Source: Phoebastria nigripes
Lineage: Eukaryota > Chordata > Aves > Procellariiformes > Diomedeidae
Direction: 5' to 3'
DNA: 64,000 bases
Assembly: GCA_035582835.1 (NCBI GenBank)
Contig: JAYKAV010001997.1
Location: forward strand, 540,526-604,525
The notes under the pieces were generated by a model. The model was not told where the DNA came from. It searched no databases and saw nothing but the letters and a program-made list of their open reading frames with translations. Shown piece by piece: positions 1-11,290 of the stretch. Made by a program: the position numbers and the translations under genes. Positions within the stretch are counted from its first letter, which is position 1. The number at the start of each line of letters is the position of its first letter.

Positions 1-3000
1 ATAGGAAACACTGATTACAGGAAGGCAATTAACAAGGGGCAAGGAATAGAAGCATAATTGACCACAGAAGTGTATCTGGCATTCAGATCCACTCCAGAGG
101 TCACTGATGACAAGGATGAGGCTGCTGGCCATCAGCCAGTACCACTTGATGCTTCAGAAGTCCAAAACTGGGAATGCATTTGAGATGTTGAGAATTACTG
201 TGTAATATTTAAGATCACCCAGAACACACCAGAGACATCCCTATAGCAACACAGAAAACACACTGCCAGGCAGACACAGATTTAGACCATTGCCCCCACT
301 CACAGTTGTCCTGAAGAGAACTTTACCAGTTCTCCTTCCTAACCTTTACAGAAGACTTTACCCTCTCTGCTCCTGCCACTGTGACATCAATTCAGCTTGG
401 ACTTCTCCAAGCTATTCTATACCTGTGCAACTCTGTTCAGTAGACCTGCTCCTTATTTACAGCAACTGAAAAGGTGAAGAGAACCTGGTGCTTTTACTTT
501 ATCTGACTCAATATAATTACTCAGCCATACGCACGCATTTTTCCAGTGTTATTTTACTGATACAGCAAGTGTCTTGATTTCCACCAGTCCTTTTAAACAA
601 GATTTTACTTGCCAATACCAGCACACCCACTCACACCAGGCTCGCTCACTTACAGGCATTCATTTAAATGTATCCAACTGCTTTGCAATGCACTTTAATT
701 TCTGTTTATTTCTCTTCTTTCTTTAGCAAGTAGCCATCATCAAGTACAAATGTTGCTAGCAGTGATTTCACAGATTACTAAAGGTTCACTAAAATTTAGT
801 GGTGTTGGGGTTGGTTTCTTTGTAGTGTATTTTATCGTGGTGATAGCAAGGCGAATCCAAATCCAAGTGTCTGAGCGTTTTATTTTACCTAGGAGACAAA
901 GCTATGGCAACTTCCAACTCACCTGAAGGAAGACTGTCACAAGGAATTCTAAAACCTAAACCCAATTCTAAATGGGCCAATGTCCTGAATTTAGAGGTAA
1001 ATGGTTTCTTTACCTCTCGGGAAATACTCAGCTGTTCACAGGAGAACTAGCTGATGGAGGGAGAATCCCAGGAGGAAAGGAATGAGAACATAAAACATAC
1101 AAAAAGGTACATGACTATCAGGCTGTGCCTTTAGTTCTCTCCCATGGTTGAGCTTTGTCTGATAGCTCAAACAGGCTCTTGGCTGCTTTCTGAAGTGACT
1201 GAGGTAGGGATGAGCTAATTCAGCATTTTATGTGACCTAATTCAGAAAATATGCAGCTATTCCACTACAGCATACACTGTTCTGCAAAGTTATTTTATTC
1301 ATGTCTATGTATCTCTAAGGCTTTGGAACACTTGGAAACTTACATTTCTGAAAACTGCTGCTCTCCACACGTCCTCCTTGATCCCCAACACTTGCTGTAA
1401 TTCACCTCCTTAGCAGATGAAAAAGTAGCGGATTAGTCAGGGTACACTAACCTCAGATTCCTTGTTGGATTGGCCATTTTTAAAATGTCACAGAAGAATG
1501 GCAGGACACACTTCCTACCATACATTCAATGGCACAACACACTACAAAGAATAAATACTATGATGAAAGCAATCTCTCCAGGTCTCCCATCCTAGCAACA
1601 ATGCTTGCCAATTCTTGGAGCACACACTTGTGGCCACTGGATTAATGCAAGTTCCATATTTGAAAACTTTTTTATTCCTTCATTTTCAACGGAGAAAAAG
1701 TCTTATGGAATCTTGACGTTTCTAACTCGCACCATTGCTTCTTTTCATGCCCAGTTAGATTTGTTTCCATTATTCTTTTTCCTAGCCTCTCATTTTTCTA
1801 TTTTTGATGCTTCCTAAAGTAAGGATGACTTCCTGAAGCAGAAGCATGACCAGCAAAGCAATGCTGCTCATAATGCCCCTTCATGTTTGTACTCTGCATT
1901 ACAGATTTTCTTTCCTTTCTTGCTATACCAAACAAAGATATCTTGGTAAGGCAGACACTCCACCCCACAGGTGTATGTGTATGTGCCCTTTTATTTAGAA
2001 TTTAGCTTAGGGATTCTTGTTTTGAACTTAAGCAATATTTGCTTGCATACATTTGCCCTGCTCAAACTACAAGGCATACAAATAATCTTTAAGTGCAAAT
2101 AATGATTTATGTAACAGAAGTTTTTAACCTATTACTTTACCTACCAAAAGAGATTAAGAATTAGATATATTTTACTTTGTCAGCCTTGAACACACAAAAG
2201 TATTTATTATTGTCTCAATAAGGTACAGATCCTTGTTCTGAAGCTGAAACGTTCTCAAAATGCTTTCTAGTTATTCAAAGTTACTAATTGTTTCAAAAAA
2301 AAGGAATGCTCTGGCAAAAACAAACAAAAACCCCCAAACCTTTAAGAGCAAATTGTCTCCTTTTCTTAAAGCCTGTGGAATATATAATTCCCATTCCCAC
2401 CTCACATACAGCAATGAAAAGACTATTTATATAAAAATAGAATCTTATGGATTATAAAAATGTATTAAATGCTAATTTAAGGTCATATATCATCTTATTT
2501 GTACACAAAGAGATCTCCCAAATGTATATTAATATATTAAAACTGATAATATAAATTTAAACAAAACTTTAAAATTGTCTAAGAATTGTGTATGCTTNAG
2601 ATCAGTATATAGGCTATGCTACAGGCAATGGTGTTTTTCTGAAATATCCCCCATAAAATTTTGTCCCATACTATGCAGAGCTCCCCAGACTTGTTTAAAA
2701 GAGCCCTTGAAATTTTTTCCTAGAAGATCCGTCTGCCTTCTCTAGTAGCACAACATGGATAAGAACCAAATGCCAGCTTACAGGTAAGCTCATTCATGAA
2801 ATTAGTCCATTTTTTCCATGAAGAAAGACTGATTATAACTTGGCCTACAATTCCAGACTAGAACCTTGTGAGGGAGACAGAGAAGGAAGAGGTGGAAGAG
2901 AGGAAGGCTGCTCTGAGCCTGCTGGTCCTTTCCGATTCTGGCCAAGTAGAGTTCCTTGAGTGCAACTCCGGTTTCACAGTGTTCCTTTTTGTCTCAAAGG

Positions 3001-4051
3001 CAAACAGAGAGGAGAAAAAACAAAACCAACAGTAAGAAATTAACAGGAAATTACCAAGCTCAGAAACATTTTTCTGATTTAAGTTTTGGGAGCCTCTCTA
3101 AGTGCATTCATCTACTCCAAGCTTCAAATTAACTCCTGGGTTTTGATGAAAAGAGCCATTATTTGGAACGAAGCATTTAAAAGTTTGCAGCCTATACAGA
3201 AGAAGGTTTCAAAAGTAAGCTTTTCTTTGATTATACAGCAAACTGTATACAAACGTATATGCCATGTTTTTCAGCTTCTATTAGCTGAAGACCATTACAC
3301 ACAAATTATCAGATCAGCAGAACTACAACAATCATCCCTGGTTAAACTAACTTNAGGAAGTTAGACTTATGATCAACAAGCAGTAACAGAACATGAATTA
3401 AATTTAAAATGTGAAGGAAAAAAATATGGTAGCACTAATGAAGCACATTGTACCAGCCAAGGTATAGAACAAAAAGCTTACAGCCAAAAAAAAGACAGCA
3501 GATAAGAAACAGACACCTAAAGAGGAGGTAAGCTGCTGACTGCCAACAAACACCTATTTATTTAATGGATGTTATTAACCACTCTATATTAGTGAGCTCT
3601 ACAAAGCTGGTCAACCCCTAAAGAAGTCATTCATAAACAATTATAAACCAAACAAGATGGAAGTAAGCACTAACTAAAGTTATTATCGGAACAGGCCTAC
3701 TTTGTAGTGTGAAACAGAGTTTCACACTTTTTTTTAAGGTTTCTAAATGAAGTAAGAAAAATTGCACCTCTGGCAAAGGCACACTAGGTGCCAGACTCCT
3801 TGAGAGACTTGATAAGATTTAGGCACATGTATTTCTTAAGCCTTTGAAAGCCTCCCTCACAACTTGGTTGACAAACCACTCCGACACATCTCCAGCAGTA
3901 ATACAAACCTTTCTGCCTCTGTGTTCCCACCAAGAAATAAATTCAAGATAAAAGGTGAAGCTAGTGGGTGTCATAGACCCCGACCCTCTAGGAATTCTGA
4001 AAAGAAATTAATCACATTTTATGTTTTGCTGCTTCCTTATAAGCATGCTAC
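1..4051. other. AT-rich non-coding sequence, left edge
   Basis: No recognisable gene, RNA or clear transposon. Open frames are all below 95 codons and unlike known proteins. MYOF was expected on this side from vertebrate gene order, with its 3' end facing CYP26A1, but no ferlin C2 or C-terminal membrane-anchor exon was recognised. A splice-bounded 34-nt segment on the minus strand (889-922) has an open frame but is too short to call. Confidence 0.5.
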
Positions 4052-5779
4052 CTGTACTTCAGGAGATCATTGCTTTTAGGGAGCAAAACCACATCCTCTA
4101 AGATGTTCAGTTCACATATAGCAGTCAACTTCCAATAATATTCTGAAAAGGAGAAATACAGAAAACACATCTTAGATGAGATCTACCTATTAAGTACATG
4201 TAACATTTTAATTAATAAAAGGACTGTTTATTTCTCAAAGTCAATTATAAACAGCATACCACAAGCAGGCAAAAAAAATCTCCTTGTGATCCAAAGCACA
4301 GTGCCTTGTTTTTACTTCCACCTTGAATCAGTCTGCATTTTTGAGCTAGGCTAAATCTTCATGTGCTTGTAGTGATTCCTGCTAATACAGCTCACCTGAC
4401 AAAGAAAAACACCTCTGCAAGTAGTTACTAATCACAGTTCACTACTTAGCAGAACTAATTTTAGAGTTATAAAACCAGTGAATCTACTGCTTTACCAGGT
4501 AGCATCACTTTGTTTCGTTGAGATGTTTGTAATAGCAAGTCATTAGCTAAAACCATATCCATCACATTAANCCCAAACAGTATTAAGACTCATCACTCAT
4601 TCTCCTTTTCTCTTTTAGCTACTAAGCTTACTACTGTCTTTAGTTCTTCTACTTTCATTACCATTTGCTTTTCATATTAATAGTACTTTGGTTTAGCATT
4701 CCTCTGAAGATCTGTTTTTGCTAAGATAGTGCTGAGGTAGATACCTGTTATTTTGAGGATGCAATTTACAACCAGGGATAAGGAATCATGCAAAGGGACA
4801 AAGCAAGCAAGCCTGAAGAAAACAGAATGCAAGCTGACCAAAAAAGGGGAATACTGATGGTGGGTTAGTATATAAAGTAAAGTGAGAGAAGGCTGTTACA
4901 AGTAACTAGAATAAAACACACAAGAGAAATTTCAGGTTCCAAAATGGTGCAAAGGGACACTATACTGTGAAGTCTGATGTTGGAATTCAGACAGCGTCAC
5001 TGTATTCTGCTCTCAAAGCACCTGATAGGATATCAAGCAGGAGATGCACGTATCTGACAGAGCAGGGATAGTTTTTTAAACTCACCATAGCACATCAAAC
5101 AATAGTTAGACACCAAATACAATCACAACAGACAACCAGCAATGCTAAAATGTAAGGGTGAAAAGGAAACTTCAATAATGTTCTATGTGCATAATAAGAA
5201 AGAGTGTCAAGCATGGCACTTCCATGTCATGCCAAATTCAGATTCCTCAGGATTTTTAAGAAATGAACAGCACATACACCCACATATAAACATGAGAATG
5301 TTTTAATCACTTACAAAGGTGGAGACTTAAAGAAACAGGTGCTAAAGTCTGAAACTTAATGCAGTGAGTGAAAAAATAACTATTGTGCACAGGGTTTGCT
5401 TTCTTTGCTTTATAACATTGGGTGTTTCCATCCTGGTTACAACAAGCAATCCAACTACCATTTGTGTTAAACCAAGGAAACAGCAGCTCACTGAATTTCC
5501 AAGTTGAAATCCACAGGAGAGTTAACAGGAGTTACAGCAGCCTAGATTCTGGTACCTTCAGTCACACTGATTAGTAGTATTAAAAAACAATTTAAAAACA
5601 AGCAAACAAACAAGACACAGGCAACAAAACTTCCAAGTATTACAGAGGTTAGCTTTCTTACTGGACCAATGTGAACATGCAGCCCACTCTTGGCCCAGTA
5701 TAAACATTTTTCAGCCAGATGATGTTTCATATATATGCCTCCACTAAAGAGGCNTTTCCTTTACACAGATAAGACTGCA

Positions 5780-5812
5780 GCATGCGCACGTATGTATGTG
5801 TGCATATGCACA
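5780..5812. repeat. 33-nt perfect alternating purine-pyrimidine tract
   Basis: From G5780 to A5812 every base alternates purine and pyrimidine (GCATGCGCACGT... to ...GCATATGCACA), without being a simple dinucleotide repeat. Such tracts favour Z-DNA under negative supercoiling. Confidence 0.75.
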
Positions 5813-6003
5813 ATGGAATGTGTCTCGACCATGGAAATCCCATCAGACTGTAAAGGTTTATGAATGAAATCCAGAGGCCCCACAGAATGCCATCAATGAT
5901 GAGCCATTTTATAGACTGGGAAATAACAACAAGACTTTAAAAAAACTGGAATCTGTAGCCAGAGACACACTAATGTAAAACAGACCACTTCTTGAATTGC
6001 ACG

Positions 6004-6047
6004 CTTGATAGAACCATTCTGAAACATTCTCTTGATAGAACCATTCT
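6004..6047. repeat. Short tandem duplication (27-bp unit)
   Basis: CTTGATAGAACCATTCT occurs at 6004-6020 and again at 6031-6047, a period of 27 bp. Confidence 0.8.
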
Positions 6048-8403
6048 CCACAAACTATGCTCAAGGATCTGCACTGCTGTTTAGAAAATCAAATCAGCTC
6101 TAGATATAGCAGCAACTGCCAGTATGCCATTATGCAGCTATTACAGTTTAAAAAAAAATAACAGTACACCNGAAGTACTGGTATTGCCATACTTTGCCCT
6201 CCCAACCTGCCTAATCTCATAGAACTGTAAACTACGAGCAAAAGATGACAGTTTTACTTCTGTGGATACACTCAGGTTATCCAGACCCAGCTTTCTGCCA
6301 ACATATTTCAGTAACTATTGTGTAAATTCAAGTACTGTCCCGTCACACTGATCTGTTTTAGAAATACAAAATTACTAAACCAGGACTCAGCTACAACTTT
6401 CTTTAGGGTTGTCAAGTTACATAAGGAGGAATAGAGACATTCGATGTAACTGAATACTAGCTGAAATAAATGGCAAGCTGCTTTGTTTAAACAGGTCAAA
6501 TCCCATGGTCAGCATTCAGAAAAATTCAGAGTGAAGTTAATGGGATTCCTCCCTAGACAATTATAGCCACTTGGCCCCTGTGATAATGAAAATAAATTAA
6601 TTCTGTAATTTCAAAGATTTGAAGCAGATTAGAACAACCAGGATACGTTTTTATATTTCCATCTTAATATACGGCTGATTGCATTATATTTAGAGGATGA
6701 CTCTTTCTTCAAGGCACTTTCTCAAAGTTACAGCAAAACATGACAACATTCACCCCTGTTTCAGTCACTAGTCACACTACTTTATTCTACATTATTTACT
6801 GGATCACAATGATCATATCCTTCTTTTGACCCCAAACCTTGAAAAAATACCACAGACTGTTAAAATACTTACAGTAAAAGCATCCATCTAATCTTTCTAC
6901 TCGAGCAAAACAGTATGCTCTATCAGGAATGAAAAACTGGTTTCACTGAGGCTCACTTGACATAGGAATGAACCCAGTGAGTATGGAAGGTAAAGACAAA
7001 GGGTGTTAAAATAGGAGTGAAATGTTGCAAGGAGCGTTTCCCCTTAATGAATTACTGGGAGATTTGTAGCAGGCCAGCCAGGGTAAGTCTTTCAGCATGT
7101 GTATCCAGAAGTGTCATGGACTTGCTGCACTATATCGTTGCTGCCCTTTCCATGAACTGGGCAGTTTCCTTTCACCAGTTTATTTTCACTTCTATTCTGG
7201 CAGCTGTCTACAGCAGTAGGCATTTATCTTAAATAATTTGCTACTTGTTGAAGAATTCATTGGAGGGGGGGGGGAAGAGGGAAATAGCCATTCTTGGTGC
7301 ACCATGTCATAACTGATTAAAAAGAAAATTCAATAAAGATAAACCAGATTTCCCACAGATTTTTCCCCCACTTCAGAGGAGATCTTACACATATGGGTAC
7401 CTTCCCCCTCCCCCAAGCAAAACACCACCAGAACTTGCTGAATTTAACTTACCAATTATTGTAAGTAGCAAAATTTGTAGAAGATGTTTGCTTTTACTTA
7501 AATCCTCCAAAGGACTTTCCTTACAGAAAAAAGCTCAGTGATGACTGCAGTAGAAAATAAACCTACTAATAAAAAAAGTAAGGGTTAGGGCTTTTCCTTT
7601 CTTTTTCATGCTACTAACCTCTTGCAATAATGAGGCAGAGCGTTTGATGCAAACTACCTGTTCCTATGTTCAGCAACTAACCTCAAGAGCAGAGTTTCTG
7701 GAACAAAAAGATAGGACAGTGGAAATTCAAAAGGTAAGAGCAGCATTTAATGGGGATTTTTACTGAAATGTACTTTACGTTACCTTAATATCTGTGCCAT
7801 GAGCAAAACGATCATTTGCCCAGTTTGTAGAGTACTGTGGAAGAAAGAAGAAATGTCAATGTCAAGTGCTATTGGCAATATAAAGGGCTGTTCCAAGCAG
7901 GAAAAAAAATGAAAAGAAAGAAAAAGTAAACATTTCCATTCTCCTTACTGGCTACAGTTATGGGAGGCTGGCAAAGTACATTGCAAAGTAGACCTTGCAA
8001 AGTGTTTGGTAATTTTTATTAAATAGGAGCGAAAGCAAAATGGGAAAGAGCGAAAGTAAAATTACATTCTTGTGTTGCACATATGAAACCCAAGGGAGCA
8101 ACTGGTATTCCAAGCACTGGTTGTTACAAATGATTTGATGAAAGACCAGTAGCTGTTAAACTTTAATGCTTTTCTAGGCTTTATACAAATTCTGTGAAGT
8201 CAGAAGTTCACTGCAGCAGGTGAAAAACCAGGCAAGCCTCCCTAGCCCTCATTTTCTCTCATTTGAATGCAACAGTTTACACTGCAAGTTTGCATACTGT
8301 AGCCCCACAATAAAGTAAGCAGAACCGTAATTTGCTATTTAGAGTAGCTCATCTTTCCAGACTGAGCTAGCACTAAAACGAACCATTTTGCAGTTGCAGA
8401 GCT

Positions 8404-8421
8404 AAAAAAAAAAAAAAAAAA
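8404..8421. repeat. Poly(A) run, 18 A
   Basis: Simple A run in AT-rich DNA with no recognisable element attached. Confidence 0.8.
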
Positions 8422-11134
8422 TTCATTGCTTACATAACACATTCATTATATTTACAAAATGCATACTGTTTCTGTTCCATTATCTCAGAAAAGTTTCAAA
8501 AGCAGAAAAACAACAGACAATGTTGGAAAACAAAATATTTTCTTTTCACCATGAAGTCTGAGTAATAACTAACTGGCATTCTCCAAATGGAGATTAACAA
8601 TGTTGAACCAGATGTTCTCCATTTCACAAGTGTCTATGTCTCAAAAATACCCAAGACAGATATCGTTCGGAAAATCCTATCTCCAGAGTTCAAATTCAAA
8701 CTTAAACAAAACAAAACAAAACCAAACTGAACCAACACCATCTCCCCCACCCACAACCTCCACAGCATGTGACACTTCCTCACTCTGTGTACATCAGTAT
8801 AAACTGATAAACAACATGAGTTTAAAAAGTTGTGTGTGCACATGATTATGTGAAGTCTGTTAGAGAGGAGTTATAATCAGAACCTCAATGTAATGCCCTG
8901 ATTCCCCTAACATTTCAGCAAAAAATTAACTTCAGCTATGCAAGTCAGTCTCCTTGAAGTTGTCCAATACTGAACCAATAGCTTTGACTCCAGTTAAAAT
9001 CAAAACCAGACAGATTNGCTCCAGTTCTAGTCTGTTAGGAGTTGGTTGAAATTTTCATGAGAATATGAATTTCCATGAGGATTGAATTTCAAAGAGCAGA
9101 CATCTTATAAGAATTGCTAACCTTGAAATATTTCCCTTGGAATCTTATGGCACGTGGATGCCACTTCATCTGTGCCCATTTTTTCAATGCAACCTTAAAT
9201 TACACTGGACTTAAACCTCTTTACTCAGTATTTGTAGGTAAGCGCTGGTGAGAGTGCCATCTGTATTTCCCCCTGTATAGAGGCTTACAAAACTATTCAA
9301 ATTTTAAATACAAATTTAAATTAAAAGCTAGCAAGCTGCTTAATTTGCATATGTGGTAGAAGGGTCTCAGGTCTGCTACAGCTATGTTTACCTAGGAGAG
9401 AGAATCTAAAGGGAAATGAACATCAGTACTGTGTTATAAATTCTGAAGATCATCAAAAACATTTGACATAGGAACCAGTCATCTCTGGTAATCTGCTTAG
9501 CTGACCAAAAGCAGTGTGAAATCATCACACTTAGGTACTTTCAAAACTAGATGAGCTTCTGTATTTTAACTATCTGGCAAAGGACTACATAATGTATCAT
9601 CAGGAGTGCTGTTATCATTGGTTTATAGTAATACAGATGTGCAAGTCAAAGCGCTGATGAGAGATTTATCAGTATTCTAGGATTAAAAGTGAATTTAGCC
9701 CTAATCACATATGAGGTGACAAAGAAGGAGGTGTCAGTCAGGGGCCTGTATGTTATTCAAAAGAAAATAGGAAACACAAAGTCGGAGCACATGTACCTCG
9801 CAAAATTAGTGCAGTCTATGAGTCAAGTTTTGTTTTCTTCAGAACTCAGCCTGATGGCCATATTGATAATGTAACAGTGGCTCTTGCCAAACCAACATGC
9901 CATTGTCAGCTTCATTCTATTCACAGCTGATTCAGCAAAAGCTAAGGCTATCCAATATTTTGCATTATAAAAGTCTCTTTTCAACTGCCCATAATTTTGC
10001 GACTCTGCAACCGATTAATCTGAACATTCCCATTCCTCTTATCTGCCCTGGGACAGTCTTCTGGAGAGCTTCAGTGCAATTGTGCCACTGCTCCCTGAAA
10101 TGAGAATAAGAATAACTTTGCCCCATCAATACATTCAGATGATAATGCCTAGCACTATAATGCTTAAAAACAAGGACTTCAGACTTGGCTGGGGAGACCA
10201 TTATTTCACACTTGTTTAAGATCAGCTTGGAGACTAGGATGAGGAGCCAGTGGATGGGGAAAGAAAACAGAAAAAGGTTTGATCAGACCTCAGCAAAAGA
10301 GTTCATGTCTGCAGAATAATTACTTCTTCACTGAGTAGACAACAAGCTACAGGTGCTGTCAGTCCAAAACCTGTGACAGAAGTCTCTGTGGGATCAACTC
10401 TACAAAATTGCATCTTGTGGAAATACACTGATGTTGTTCACAAACAAGTAATTTTTGTATTCAGTTTTCTTTAAAAAACAACCAGCCAATAATAGCCAAA
10501 ATCCTTTAAAGCATAATTTCTTTTCCCTGATAAATCAGGTCTAAACACCTCAGACTGGAGTCCCAAACTTAGCAGAAACTCTTGCACCAACTTCCCTGCA
10601 CTTTTATCATACTCTATAAAATGGGGGAGTGCCCCCATCACCCTGTGGAGCTGCTCTGAAAACAAAATCTCTTAACTAAGATCTCTGAAGCCTAAGCGTT
10701 CCAGAAGGCACCCTTGAGAAAACTCAGTATATATCACAGATAAAGAGGAGGGTTTGAACCTCAAATTATAAACAGCAGTATGCTCAAATTAAATGGAAGA
10801 GGCACGCAACTGCAATTGTATGCAGCTACAAAAGGAGTCAGTCTGTCCAAAATATGTGTTAAATCATGGCCACAGTTAGGCCAAACATTTCTAGATTTCT
10901 TCCCCTTCATGTTCTGCTTCCTGTATTAGTCGCTGATAAACATTTTGCCACTACTTAGCTGGGCAGAGAAAGAGACAAAGCCAAAACCCCAAAAGCTGTT
11001 ACATGGTTTATTTACTTAAAAAAACATGTTTTCATTGTAATCTGAACAAGGCTCAATAACTACATTCTGGGAATTAAAGATTCAAACTCAGTGTTCTTAA
11101 TTTGTATTTTTCCATAGAGCCAAGCTTGTCAGAG

Positions 11135-11290
11135 ATGCTGCATGGTCTAGTGGTGGTCAGAGGAGAAGACTGGGAGCCTTTAGGATACTGGGTCCTAGTC
11201 CAAATTCACAGCACTGACTCATAGTCTGGGACAAGTCACTTGACCTCCTATGCCTCAAACAGTCCAGCTGGAAAATACAGAAAGAAAAGC
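11135..11290 (+). mobile_element. Ancient MIR-like (tRNA-derived, CORE) SINE
   Basis: The segment follows the MIR plan in order. A tRNA-like head (CATGGTCTAGTGG, A-box-like, and GGTCCTAGTCC, B-box-like) comes first, then CAGCACTGACT, GGGACAAGTCACTTGACCTCC, TGCCTCAAAC and GGAAAATACAG. These mirror the MIR phrases for Pol III promoter, core (GGCAAGTCACTTAACCTC) and tail (TGCCTCAGTTTCC...TGTAAAATG). It is diverged, as expected for a very old copy. MIR copies in birds are few and decayed. Confidence 0.7.

Larger units (their letters stand above)
4143..11134. other. AT-rich non-coding sequence with minus-strand exon-like segments
   Basis: No recognised gene. Minus-strand segments with splice-like borders and open frames occur at 7784-7834, 6873-6936 and 5662-5743 (and 4052-4142 just outside); they are treated under findings because the protein could not be identified and the reading phases do not all join. 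Short repeats at 6004-6047, 5780-5812 and 8404-8421 are listed separately. Confidence 0.4.

Noticed and set aside
5662..5743. 82-nt minus-strand splice-bounded open segment
   Set aside because: Its required entry phase does not match the neighbouring exon-like segments and the acceptor tract is interrupted by an N, so it was not promoted.
10471..10665. 64-codon minus-strand frame with protein-like composition
   Set aside because: No splice sites at sensible borders, no family match, and the length is common by chance.
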